From positions 18,117 through 56,087 of the forward strand of contig DCHV01000070.1 of NCBI GenBank assembly GCA_002314945.1: a DNA stretch of 37,971 nucleotides, given 5' to 3'. The position numbers were made by a program, and so were the translations under genes. This document shows, one piece after another, positions 7,344 through 15,897 of this stretch. The DNA comes from Prevotellaceae bacterium UBA1743 (GTDB taxonomy: Bacteria > Bacteroidota > Bacteroidia > Bacteroidales > Bacteroidaceae). Under the pieces are notes generated by a model. The model had not been told where the DNA came from, did not search any database, and saw nothing but the letters and a program-made list of their open reading frames with translations. Numbering within the stretch: the first letter of the stretch is position 1; every line of letters begins with the position of its first letter.

Positions 7344-7679
7344 ATGAAATTCAGAAAAATTGTATCTGTTTTACTCCTCTTTGTCTATGCGGCTTACTTC
7401 GCATCGACTAACCTGTGCTACCATACGCACTTGCTTGCAAACGGGAAGATTGTTCACTCTCACCCTTTCTGGGGGGCGAAGGGGCATAGCCATTCCAGCG
7501 GACAGCTGCATACGATTGACTTGCTGTGCCATACGCCTTATTCGGAGGGGGAAGAGGCGAGGGTTCAGGAGATCCTTCCTGCTTATTTCATCTTCCTGGA
7601 GTTTGCACCTGTAGCAGTCGATTTGCTCAGGATTTCCAGCCACCTCTTCTCTCTCAGGGCTCCGCCTGTACTTTGGTAA
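7344..7679 (+). CDS. Small His/Cys-rich membrane protein, putative metal binder
   Basis: This 111-residue protein has an N-terminal hydrophobic segment (residues 5-22; uncleaved anchor or signal peptide). It is followed by a segment dense in histidine: CYHTH (25-29), HSH (38-40), HSH (48-50), HTIDLLCH (56-63). A second hydrophobic stretch occupies about 75-95. The start at 7344 is set by the promoter, which covers the alternative upstream TTG. As first gene of an HME-RND operon it is probably a periplasmic metal sensor, chaperone or buffer, comparable in position to CusF-type proteins but not similar in sequence. The family is not recognised with certainty, and the metal is unknown. Confidence 0.75.
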   Translation: MKFRKIVSVLLLFVYAAYFASTNLCYHTHLLANGKIVHSHPFWGAKGHSHSSGQLHTIDLLCHTPYSEGEEARVQEILPAYFIFLEFAPVAVDLLRISSHLFSLRAPPVLW

Positions 7680-7789
7680 CCTTTGTTACTTTTTTACCCT
7701 GCTCCCATCCTGACGTCCTGTCCCGGATGACCGTGGGGCTTGTTTTCGTGCCGTGAAGGCAATATTTATCCACATTATCAAAGTACTAT

Positions 7790-8905
7790 ATGACAAAATT
7801 TTGTTTTGCCACATGGGTGGCAAGTTCCATGCTCTTGCTGTGTGCCTGCAGCAGCAATAGCGAGAAGACTGTGCAGGAGGTGACTTACCAGGGCAACGTG
7901 GTGACGGTGGCCAATGATTCGCCTATCCTGAAGAAACTGAAGGAGGAGAGGGTCGCGCTGAAGCCTTTCTGTAATGAATTCCGTACCGTGGGAACGGTTC
8001 AGGCCGAGGCGGGTAAGTTTGCGGAGGTGAATATGCCCTTCGACGGCCGTGTGTTGCGCGGCAACGTGCATCTGGGCAGTCTGGTTCATGCGGGCCAGGC
8101 ACTGATGGAGGTGTCGTCGCCCGACTTCCTGGAAGCAAGCAAGGCGTATCTGCAGAACCGCCAGAACTACGAGAAGGCGAGGGCTGACTATGAGCGCAAG
8201 AAGGTGCTGACGGAGCATGGCATCGCGTCGCAGAGGGAGCTGGAGGAGTCGCTGGCCGAACTGGAGAATGCGCGTCATGACAAGGAGTGCTCGGCTGCCG
8301 CGCTGAAGGTGTATGGCACGGATACGACGCAGATGAAGATGGGGCAGGCGATGCACATCGTGGCTCCCATCGCGGGCGAGGTGGTGAGGTGTGATGTCAC
8401 CGTAGGTGCCTATGTGAAGGCGGACAGTGAGCCTATGATTGCCATTGCCGACCTGCACAAGGTATGGATCAACGCCCGGGTGAAGGAACGCTATATCGGC
8501 ATGATCAGCAGGGGAGGCACGGCTGAGGTTCGCTCGGAGTCGGAGCCTGACACCCTCCATGCGGGGGAGATCCTCCACATAGGCAACCTGGTGGATGAGG
8601 AGACGCGCTCGGTACAGGTGGTGGTAGGCTGTGACAACGAGGACCTGCGCCTTAAGCATGGCATGTACGTGTCGGTACACTTCCTGGGCGAGCCGAAGGA
8701 GATGGTGGTGGTACCTGCCTCGGCTGTCTTCCAGGGCGAGCAGAGGAGCTATGTCTTTGTCTGCACGAATGAACCGAATACCTACGAGCGACGGGAGGTG
8801 GAGGTCGGTTCGGCCAACGATGCGAATACGGAGGTATGCATCTGCCGAGGGCTGAAGGAAGGAGAGAGGATATTGGCTGAAGGTGGACTTTATCTGAATG
8901 AATAA
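7790..8905 (+). CDS. czcB: RND efflux periplasmic adaptor lipoprotein (CusB/CzcB type)
   Basis: A 371-residue membrane-fusion protein that links an inner-membrane RND pump to its outer-membrane channel. The N-terminus is a lipoprotein signal (LLLCAC, lipidation probably at Cys20). The order is usual for the family: a barrel-sandwich/lipoyl half (FDGRVLRGNV, about residue 84), an alpha-helical hairpin (about 110-175, ending before MHIVAPIAGEVV), the second lipoyl half, a beta-barrel (WINARVKERYIG) and a membrane-proximal domain (VVVPASAVFQGEQRSYVFV). It lies 110 nt after the His-rich gene and 3 nt before the pump gene. The metal cannot be told from the sequence; the czc symbol follows family naming only. 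Confidence 0.92.
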   Translation: MTKFCFATWVASSMLLLCACSSNSEKTVQEVTYQGNVVTVANDSPILKKLKEERVALKPFCNEFRTVGTVQAEAGKFAEVNMPFDGRVLRGNVHLGSLVHAGQALMEVSSPDFLEASKAYLQNRQNYEKARADYERKKVLTEHGIASQRELEESLAELENARHDKECSAAALKVYGTDTTQMKMGQAMHIVAPIAGEVVRCDVTVGAYVKADSEPMIAIADLHKVWINARVKERYIGMISRGGTAEVRSESEPDTLHAGEILHIGNLVDEETRSVQVVVGCDNEDLRLKHGMYVSVHFLGEPKEMVVVPASAVFQGEQRSYVFVCTNEPNTYERREVEVGSANDANTEVCICRGLKEGERILAEGGLYLNE

Positions 8906-8908
8906 GCC

Positions 8909-11900
8909 ATGGAGAAGTTTGCCAAGCTACTATTGAAGAGACGATGGCTCATTGCCACCGCCTTCACGCTGTTGTCCGCCTTTGGAATCTACTGCTGGCA
9001 GCAGCTCTCCATCGATGCCTATCCCGACATAGCCGATGCCACGGTACAGGTGGTGACCCAGGTACCCGGACTCGCGGCGGAGGAGGTGGAGCAGCAGATA
9101 ACCATTCCCCTGGAGCGTGCCCTGAACGGTATGCCCTCGCTACAGATGATGCGAAGCACGAACACCTTCGGTATCTCCACCATCATGCTTGTCTTTGCCG
9201 ATGGCACGGAGGATTACTGGGCGCGTCAGCGTGTGAGGGAGTGCATAGACGGTGTGGATCTGCCCTACGATGCGGCTCCCGAACTGAATCCCCTGACTTC
9301 ACCCACGGGCGAGGTGTTCCGCTATATCCTGAAGAGTGACAATCACTCCCTGCGCGAGCTGACGGACATCAACAAGTGGGTGGTCATCCCGCGTCTGACC
9401 CAGATCTCGGGTGTGGCGGATGTGAGCAACTACGGGGGTATCACGACGCAATACCAGGTGGAGATCGACCCCGACAAACTGAGCAAGTACGATATATCAC
9501 TGGCGGAGGTGGAGGAGTCCATCAACCAGAACAACTCCAACGCGGGTGGCAGCACCCTGACACGCGGCGACCAGAGTTTCGTGGTGCGTGCCGAGGGCCT
9601 GATCACGGACCTGGAGGATATGAAGAATATCGTGGTAAAAAATATGGAAGGCACTCCCGTCTATCTGAGTGACCTGGGTACACTCCGGTACGGCAATCTG
9701 GAACGGAAGGGCATCCTGGGATTCCTGGACGATGAGGTGGATTACACGGACGGCGTGGAGGGCATCATCCAGATCCTGCGCTACAACAATCCCTCGACCG
9801 TGCTGGAGAGTGTGCATCGGGCGGTGGAGGAGCTGAATGAGGAGGTTCTGCCCAAGGGTGTAAGAATCTATCCCTTCCTGGACAGGACCAATCTGGTGAA
9901 CGCCACCCTGAGCACCGTGTCGCACACGCTCTTCTTCGGTATGATACTGGTCATCATCGTGTTGCTGGTCTTCCTGGGGAGTCCCCGCAGCGCCCTGCTC
10001 GTGGCCATCACCATCCCCATCTCGCTGCTGGTGGCATTCATCCTGATGCATCTGACCGACATCCCTGCCAACCTGCTTTCCCTGGGTGCCATAGACTTCG
10101 GCATCCTGGTGGATGGTGCCATCGTGATGACCGAGACGATACTGAAGAAGCGGGAAGATCATCCCGAGGAGGCGCTGGACAAGAAGGATATTATGAAGCG
10201 CATTCTGCAGGTGGCCAAGCCCATTTTCTTCTCTACGGTAATCATCATCACGGCCTACATGCCCCTCTTTGCCTTCGAGCGTATCGAGAAAAAAATGTTT
10301 ACACCGATGGCCTTCACCGTAGGATATGCATTGGCAGGTGCGCTGCTGGTGGCACTGGTGCTCATCCCGGGTATGGCGTATGCCGTATATCGCCGTCCGC
10401 AGAAGGTGTTCCGCAACAAGGTGGTGGAGTATCTCACACAGCGATACCGCGGTTGGACAGAGCATCTGCTGGAACATCCACGCTCGGTACGCCATACCAT
10501 CGCAGGCATCCTCAGCGTCCTGGTGCTGCTGATCATCTTTGTGGGCAAGGACTTCCTGCCTGTGCTGGACGAGGGTGGCATCTGGATTCAGGTGCAGACA
10601 CCTCCCGGCCTCTCCCTGGAACGCTCGGCACAGATGGCAGACTCGCTGCGCTACACGCTGAAGCAGTTTCCCGAGGTGACATACGTGGTGACGCAGGTGG
10701 GGCGTGACGATGAGGGAACGGAGGCCTTCTCCCCCTCGCACATCGAGTGCGGCGTAGGTCTGAAACCCTACTCCGAGTGGGAAAGCGGACGCAGCAAGGG
10801 AGAGCTCGTCGAGGCTATGTCGGCCGAGCTGGCAAAGCTACCCGGCTACAAGGTAGGTTTCTCGCAGCCCATCATAGACATGGTGATGGACCAGATGGCA
10901 GGCTCCCACTCCGACCTGGCCATCAAAGTCTATGGCGAAGACCTGGACAAGACGCGTGAGATAGCCAATCAGGTGGTCGGTATCGTCCGTACCATCCCCG
11001 GTGCAGCCGATGTGGTCATCGACCAGGAGCCCCCGCTGCCCCAACTGAAGATCATCACCGAGCGCGACAAGATAGCCCACTACGGTCTGAATGTGGCGGA
11101 TGTGGCAGACCTCATCGAAGTGGCCATCGGCGGCAAGGCGGTGTCCCAGGTATTCATCGGGAGCAAGGTGTATGACGTGACCTGCCGCTATACCGAGGAT
11201 TCGCGTGACACACCCGATCGCATAGGCAACCTGATGCTCACGTCGGGCAGCGGTGCAAAGATACCACTGTCGTCGGTGGCCAAGATAGAGACTTCGCTGG
11301 GTGCCAGTTCCATCATGCGCGAGATGGGCAAACGCTATCTGACCGTGCGCCTCAATCTGAGAGGGCGCGACCTGACCTCCTTCCTGAAAGAGGCACAGAA
11401 ACGCATACGCGAAGAGATCGTCATCGACCATACCGAGAACCAGATACGCTGGGATGGGCAGTTTGAGAACCAGAACCGCGCCTACAAACGCCTGGCTGTC
11501 ATCATCCCGTTTGTCCTGCTGTTTATGTTCCTGCTGCTGTTTGGTGCCTTTGGCGACTTTCGTCAGGCGGGTCTGCTCATTGCCATGCTGCCCCTGGCAT
11601 TGGTGGGTGGTCTCCTGGCACTCATCGTGCGCGACATGACATTCAACATTTCCTCGGCCGTGGGTTTCATAGCCCTCTTCGGCCTGACGATCCAGAATGG
11701 TGTCATCATGATTTCGCACATCAACGACCTGCGCAAGGCGGGGAGTCCACTACGCAAGGCCGTGGTAAGCGGTGCAGCCCATCGTCTGCGCCCAGTGCTG
11801 ATGACGGCAACGGTGGCCGTGCTCGGTCTTCTGCCTGCCTCCATGGCTTCCGGCATCGGCTCGGACGTGCAGCGTCCATTGGCCACCGTCATCGTCTATG

Positions 11901-12010
11901 GACTCCTGTTCTCCACAATCATAACCCTGTTTGTGCTGCCCACCCTCTACTACAAGATGGAGCAGTACATCGAAAATAAACCCAAAGAAGAAGATGAAGA
12001 AGATATATAA
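8909..12010 (+). CDS. czcA: Heavy-metal efflux RND pump (CusA/CzcA family)
   Basis: This 1033-residue inner-membrane proton/metal antiporter is the usual length for HME-RND pumps. It has twelve predicted membrane spans with two large periplasmic loops. TM4 carries D396, D402 and E409 (DFGILVDGAIVMTE), the spacing of the proton-relay acids known in CzcA. The periplasmic segment MVMDQMAGSHSDLAIKV contains methionines close to the CusA/CzcA metal site. The second half repeats the first (FGLTIQNGVIM corresponds to TM10, as expected without the acidic residues). Its last 17 nt overlap the channel gene, so the two are probably translationally coupled. Divalent metals (Zn/Co/Cd/Ni) or Cu/Ag are all possible substrates. 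Confidence 0.95.
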   Translation: MEKFAKLLLKRRWLIATAFTLLSAFGIYCWQQLSIDAYPDIADATVQVVTQVPGLAAEEVEQQITIPLERALNGMPSLQMMRSTNTFGISTIMLVFADGTEDYWARQRVRECIDGVDLPYDAAPELNPLTSPTGEVFRYILKSDNHSLRELTDINKWVVIPRLTQISGVADVSNYGGITTQYQVEIDPDKLSKYDISLAEVEESINQNNSNAGGSTLTRGDQSFVVRAEGLITDLEDMKNIVVKNMEGTPVYLSDLGTLRYGNLERKGILGFLDDEVDYTDGVEGIIQILRYNNPSTVLESVHRAVEELNEEVLPKGVRIYPFLDRTNLVNATLSTVSHTLFFGMILVIIVLLVFLGSPRSALLVAITIPISLLVAFILMHLTDIPANLLSLGAIDFGILVDGAIVMTETILKKREDHPEEALDKKDIMKRILQVAKPIFFSTVIIITAYMPLFAFERIEKKMFTPMAFTVGYALAGALLVALVLIPGMAYAVYRRPQKVFRNKVVEYLTQRYRGWTEHLLEHPRSVRHTIAGILSVLVLLIIFVGKDFLPVLDEGGIWIQVQTPPGLSLERSAQMADSLRYTLKQFPEVTYVVTQVGRDDEGTEAFSPSHIECGVGLKPYSEWESGRSKGELVEAMSAELAKLPGYKVGFSQPIIDMVMDQMAGSHSDLAIKVYGEDLDKTREIANQVVGIVRTIPGAADVVIDQEPPLPQLKIITERDKIAHYGLNVADVADLIEVAIGGKAVSQVFIGSKVYDVTCRYTEDSRDTPDRIGNLMLTSGSGAKIPLSSVAKIETSLGASSIMREMGKRYLTVRLNLRGRDLTSFLKEAQKRIREEIVIDHTENQIRWDGQFENQNRAYKRLAVIIPFVLLFMFLLLFGAFGDFRQAGLLIAMLPLALVGGLLALIVRDMTFNISSAVGFIALFGLTIQNGVIMISHINDLRKAGSPLRKAVVSGAAHRLRPVLMTATVAVLGLLPASMASGIGSDVQRPLATVIVYGLLFSTIITLFVLPTLYYKMEQYIENKPKEEDEEDI

Positions 12011-13238
12011 TACGCTATGCCTACTCGCCATGCTGCCAGTGAGTATGACAGCCCAGGCAATCGACTATGACCAGTATCTGAAGGCCGTGGGCGAGAAGAA
12101 TGTGTCCTATCTGGCAGAGCAATACAATGTGGACATCGCCGTAGCCAACCTGCAGGCGGCAAGGGTGTTCAATGACCCGGAACTCTCGGTGGACTATGCC
12201 AACAACCAGGACTGGAATCTGTATATGGGAAAATCGTGGGAGTTCGGACTGAGCTACGACCTCGATCTGGCAGGTGTGCGTCGTGCCCGAATACGCACGG
12301 CCCGCAACGAGAAGGAGATCACGGAGGCTTCGGTCGTAGCCTACCTGAGCAACCTCCGTTTCGAGGCAGCCCAGGCATGGGGCGAAGCATGGCGCCTGAA
12401 GCAGTCGTGCGACGTGATGCAGGCTGCGGTGGATGACATGAGGCAGATAGCCCAGAGTGACAGTGTGCGTCTCAGCGTGGGAGACATCGGCAGTACGGAT
12501 GCCACCCAGAGCAGACTGGAAGCCCAGGCTCTCGAAGGCGAACTGATTGCCATGAAGGCTGAATACGAGAATGCGCTGATGAACCTCTCGATGCTCTGCG
12601 GCGGAGAACCGATTACAGCCATGGACGGTGCTATGCTACCTCAGAAGGAACTGGCCTTCTCGGAGGAAGAACTCCTGCGTATGGCGGAGTACAACCGTGC
12701 TGACCTGAAGGCGGCAGAACTCTCGCATACGCTATCTGTGAATAACCTGCGACTGGTGAAAGCGGAACGCGCCATGGGGATGAGTCTCAACCTCGGCTAT
12801 TCCTACAACACGGAGGTGCGCAATGAGATAGCACCTGCACCGAAGTACAATGGGATAAGCGTCGGCATTGCCATCCCGCTGAAGTTCTCCAGCCTGAACA
12901 AGGGAGAACGTCGTGCCGCTGAGTATCAGGTGGCTCAGAGCCAGAAGTACTACGAAGCCTCGCTCCTGCAGATACACACAGAGACTCAGCAGGCGCTGAA
13001 TGCCTACGAAGCTGCAAAAGTGATGTCACAACAGTACGACAGCCAGATGATGAGTGATGCACGCCAGATCGTGGAGAGTCGCAAGGTAGGCTATCAGAAA
13101 GGCGATACCAACCTCGTCGAACTCCTGGCCGCCCAACAGACGTACCGAGACGTGATGCAGGCCTACATCGAGGCTTGCTACAATCGGTTCGTATGCTGTG
13201 CGCGTCTGGAGAAATGTGTGTGCTGCTTCGGCAAGTGA
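11994..13238 (+). CDS. czcC: TolC-like outer-membrane efflux channel (CusC/CzcC type)
   Basis: A 414-residue outer-membrane factor completing the tripartite efflux pump. A signal peptide (MKKIYNTLCLLAML, cleaved near SMTAQA) is followed by the two repeated alpha-helical barrel halves typical of OEP proteins, with the helical coiled-coil segments at about 110-190 and 310-400. The start at 11994 is preferred over an upstream in-frame ATG (11931), because only the former gives a signal peptide. The gene overlaps the pump gene by 17 nt. It ends with a cysteine-rich tail (CCARLEKCVCCFGK), unusual for the family and perhaps metal-responsive. No hairpin terminator is evident. Confidence 0.92.
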   Translation: MKKIYNTLCLLAMLPVSMTAQAIDYDQYLKAVGEKNVSYLAEQYNVDIAVANLQAARVFNDPELSVDYANNQDWNLYMGKSWEFGLSYDLDLAGVRRARIRTARNEKEITEASVVAYLSNLRFEAAQAWGEAWRLKQSCDVMQAAVDDMRQIAQSDSVRLSVGDIGSTDATQSRLEAQALEGELIAMKAEYENALMNLSMLCGGEPITAMDGAMLPQKELAFSEEELLRMAEYNRADLKAAELSHTLSVNNLRLVKAERAMGMSLNLGYSYNTEVRNEIAPAPKYNGISVGIAIPLKFSSLNKGERRAAEYQVAQSQKYYEASLLQIHTETQQALNAYEAAKVMSQQYDSQMMSDARQIVESRKVGYQKGDTNLVELLAAQQTYRDVMQAYIEACYNRFVCCARLEKCVCCFGK

Positions 13239-13293
13239 TTTCCCCTGTCTGGTCACAATAATCACTTTTAATGTATCTTAGCACGGACGAAAT

Positions 13294-13324
13294 TTTGCGT
13301 TTCTTATTTTTATGTGTATCTTCG
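13294..13324 (+). promoter_or_regulatory. Promoter of ftsY
   Basis: TTTG (13294-13297), 19-nt spacer, TATCTTCG (13317-13324), one base off the TAnnTTTG consensus. The leader to the ATG at 13347 is short. Confidence 0.7.
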
Positions 13325-13346
13325 CACCCAAAAATAGGATTACGTA

Positions 13347-14303
13347 ATGGGATTTTTCAATTTCTTCTCTCGCGAGAAAAAGGAGACGCTGGATAATGGT
13401 TTGCAGAAAACCAAGGAAAGTTTCTTCGGCAAACTATCGCGTGCTATTGCTGGAAAAACGAAGGTGGACGAGGATGTGCTGGATAACCTGGAAGAGATTC
13501 TTGTGACCAGCGATGTGGGTGTGGATACTACGCTGCGCATCATCGAACGCATCGAGGAACGCGTGGCCCGCGACAAATACGTCTCTACAAGCGAACTGAA
13601 TGCCATCCTGAGGGATGAGATAGCAAGCCTCCTGACCGAGAATAACTCGACCGACACGGAGGGCTATGATATTCCAGAGGGGAAGAGGCCGTACGTGATC
13701 ATGGTGGTAGGCGTGAACGGAGTGGGGAAGACCACGACGATAGGCAAACTGGCATATCAGTTCAAGAAGAACGGATTGAAGGTGTGTCTGGGCGCTGCCG
13801 ATACGTTCCGTGCCGCTGCCGTGGAGCAGTTGGTCATTTGGGGCGAAAGAGTAGGGGTACCCGTGGTGAAACAGCAGATGGGCAGCGATCCAGCCAGTGT
13901 GGCTTTCGATACGTTGACGAGTGCTGTGGCCAACAATATGGATGTGGTGCTGATAGATACAGCAGGCCGTCTGCACAACAAGAAAGGCCTGATGGACGAG
14001 CTCTCGAAGATAAAGCGTGTGATGCAGAAGGTGGTACCCGATGCTCCGCACGATGTGATGCTGGTGTTGGACGGAAGCACAGGGCAGAATGCCTTTGAAC
14101 AGGCAAAACAGTTTACGGCGGCCACTGACGTGACCAGCATGTCCATCACCAAACTGGATGGCTCGGCCAAGGGCGGTGTGGTAATCGGCATCAGCGACCA
14201 ATTCAAGATTCCCGTTCGCTACATCGGATTGGGCGAGGGAATGGAAGACCTCCAACCCTTCAATCGCATGGAGTTCGTAAAATCCCTCTTTGGCGACGAA
14301 TGA
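13347..14303 (+). CDS. ftsY: Signal recognition particle receptor FtsY
   Basis: A 318-residue SRP GTPase that docks ribosome-SRP complexes at the inner membrane for co-translational insertion. It has the N domain (about 1-100) and G domain with G1 GVNGVGKT (122-129), DTFRAAA, DTAGRL, TKLDGSAKGG and the closing loop GLGEGMEDLQPF. The acidic A domain of E. coli FtsY is missing, as in most Bacteroidota, and is replaced by a short basic/aromatic N-terminus (GFFNFFSREKK) that could bind lipid. The stop codon overlaps the rimO start (ATGA), so the two genes are coupled. Confidence 0.97.
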   Translation: MGFFNFFSREKKETLDNGLQKTKESFFGKLSRAIAGKTKVDEDVLDNLEEILVTSDVGVDTTLRIIERIEERVARDKYVSTSELNAILRDEIASLLTENNSTDTEGYDIPEGKRPYVIMVVGVNGVGKTTTIGKLAYQFKKNGLKVCLGAADTFRAAAVEQLVIWGERVGVPVVKQQMGSDPASVAFDTLTSAVANNMDVVLIDTAGRLHNKKGLMDELSKIKRVMQKVVPDAPHDVMLVLDGSTGQNAFEQAKQFTAATDVTSMSITKLDGSAKGGVVIGISDQFKIPVRYIGLGEGMEDLQPFNRMEFVKSLFGDE

Positions 14304-15604
14304 GAAAGAATACCGTAGATGTCATCACCCTGGGGTGCAGCAAGAATCTGGTAGATAGCGAGCGCCTGATCCGTCAGTTGGAACTGAACGGCTACAAGGT
14401 GACGCATGACGAGGAGTCACCTCGGGGAGAAATCTGTGTCATCAACACATGCGGCTTCATCGGCGATGCCAAGGAGGAGAGTGTGAACATGATCCTGGAG
14501 ATGGCTCAGCGCAAGACGCAAGGCACCCTGAAACGGCTCTATGTGATGGGATGTCTCTCGGAACGCTATCTGGCAGACCTCACCGAGGAGATTCCCGAGG
14601 TGGACAAATACTACGGCAAATTCGACTGGGACGGGCTTTTGGATGACCTGGGAAAGACTTTCCGTACCGAGTGCAAGGACGAGCGCAGAATCACGACACC
14701 GAAACACTATGCCTATCTGAAGATAAGCGAGGGGTGTGACAGACATTGTGCCTATTGTGCCATCCCCCTGATTACGGGACACCATACAAGCCGACCTATG
14801 GAGGAAATCCTGGACGAGGTGAAGATGCTGGTGTCGCAGGGAGTGAAGGAGTTTCAGGTCATCGCTCAGGAACTGACCTATTACGGTGTGGATCTGTATC
14901 GAAAACGTGCCATTGCCGAACTGATAGATCGTATGGCAGATATACAGGGCGTGGAGTGGATCCGTCTGCACTATGCCTATCCCACTGATTTTCCGATGGA
15001 CCTGCTACGTGTGATGAGGGAGCGCCCCAATGTATGCAAGTATCTCGACATAGCCCTGCAGCATATTGCCGATCCTGTTCTCTCGGCCATGCATCGGCAT
15101 GTGACGGGCGAGGAGACGAGGGCTCTGATAAACCGCATCCGCGAGGAAGTGCCAGGCATCCATCTGCGTACCACCCTGATGGTGGGACATCCGGGAGAGA
15201 CGGAAGAGGGTTTCCGCGAACTGATGGAGTTTGTGAAATGGGCCCGTTTCGAGCGCCTGGGAGCCTTTGCCTATAGCGAGGAGGAAGGTACCTACAGCGC
15301 ATCCCATTATCAAGACGATATCCCCGAGGAGACGAAGCAGGCACGGTTGAGCAAACTGATGCGCATCCAACAGCAGATCTCGGCCGAGGTGCAGGAGGAT
15401 AAGGTGGGGAAGACCATGCGCGTGGTAATCGATCGTATCGAGGGTGACTACTATGTGGGTCGCACCGAGTATGACTCACCCGAGGTGGATCCCGAGGTGC
15501 TGATAGCGGTGGCAGATTCTCCGGAACTGGAGATAGGATGCTTCTACGAAGTGAAGATAATCAAGGCAGACGATTTCGATCTGTATGGAATGATAAACGG
15601 TTGA
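14300..15604 (+). CDS. rimO: Ribosomal protein uS12 methylthiotransferase RimO
   Basis: A 434-residue radical-SAM methylthiotransferase that modifies the conserved aspartate of ribosomal protein S12. The N-terminal UPF0004 domain has the three cluster cysteines C13 (TLGCSKN), C51 (NTCGF) and C85 (MGCLSERY). The radical-SAM motif is C146-x3-C150-x2-C153 (CDRHCAYC). A TRAM domain closes the protein from about residue 370. LGCSKNLVDSE and the IPLITGHHTSRP stretch point to RimO rather than MiaB. It overlaps ftsY by 4 nt and is followed after 13 nt by an HU gene. Confidence 0.96.
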   Translation: MRKNTVDVITLGCSKNLVDSERLIRQLELNGYKVTHDEESPRGEICVINTCGFIGDAKEESVNMILEMAQRKTQGTLKRLYVMGCLSERYLADLTEEIPEVDKYYGKFDWDGLLDDLGKTFRTECKDERRITTPKHYAYLKISEGCDRHCAYCAIPLITGHHTSRPMEEILDEVKMLVSQGVKEFQVIAQELTYYGVDLYRKRAIAELIDRMADIQGVEWIRLHYAYPTDFPMDLLRVMRERPNVCKYLDIALQHIADPVLSAMHRHVTGEETRALINRIREEVPGIHLRTTLMVGHPGETEEGFRELMEFVKWARFERLGAFAYSEEEGTYSASHYQDDIPEETKQARLSKLMRIQQQISAEVQEDKVGKTMRVVIDRIEGDYYVGRTEYDSPEVDPEVLIAVADSPELEIGCFYEVKIIKADDFDLYGMING

Positions 15605-15617
15605 CAAAAGAAAAGAT

Positions 15618-15893
15618 ATGAACAGTAAAGAGTTTCTTTCCGAACTGGCGAGTGCATGTGGAATGTCCCAGGCGGAGACAGGTGCAAAGGTGAAGGCTTT
15701 GGCCTCGGTGATGGCTGGTAAACTGGAGAATGAGACCAGTATCGTCATCCCCAATTTTGGCACGTTTGAGGTGAAGAAGAAACTGGAGCGTGTCTTTGTG
15801 AACCCCACAACCAAGCAGAAGATGCTTGTTCCCCCAAAACTGGTGGTGGGATTCAAGGTGGCAACCGCATTGAAGGACAAATTAAACGTATAG
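15618..15893 (+). CDS. HU/IHF-family DNA-binding protein
   Basis: A 91-residue nucleoid protein. The N-terminal helical part (1-45) forms the dimer body. NFGTFEVKKKLERVFVNPTT (about 51-70) is the beta-arm region with the conserved GTFEV and NP motifs, and PKLVVGFKVATALKD is the C-terminal helix. The arm has fewer Arg than classical HU, so binding may be less general. It lies 13 nt after rimO and 4 nt before a gene that itself begins with an HU domain, so the two could form heterodimers. Confidence 0.92.
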   Translation: MNSKEFLSELASACGMSQAETGAKVKALASVMAGKLENETSIVIPNFGTFEVKKKLERVFVNPTTKQKMLVPPKLVVGFKVATALKDKLNV

Positions 15894-15897
15894 GCGT

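Noticed and set aside
9497..10741. Long open frame (414 codons) opposite the RND pump gene
   Set aside because: It lies wholly inside the well-supported pump gene on the other strand, has no family motif and shows the His/Gln-rich makeup typical of antisense frames in GC-rich codons.
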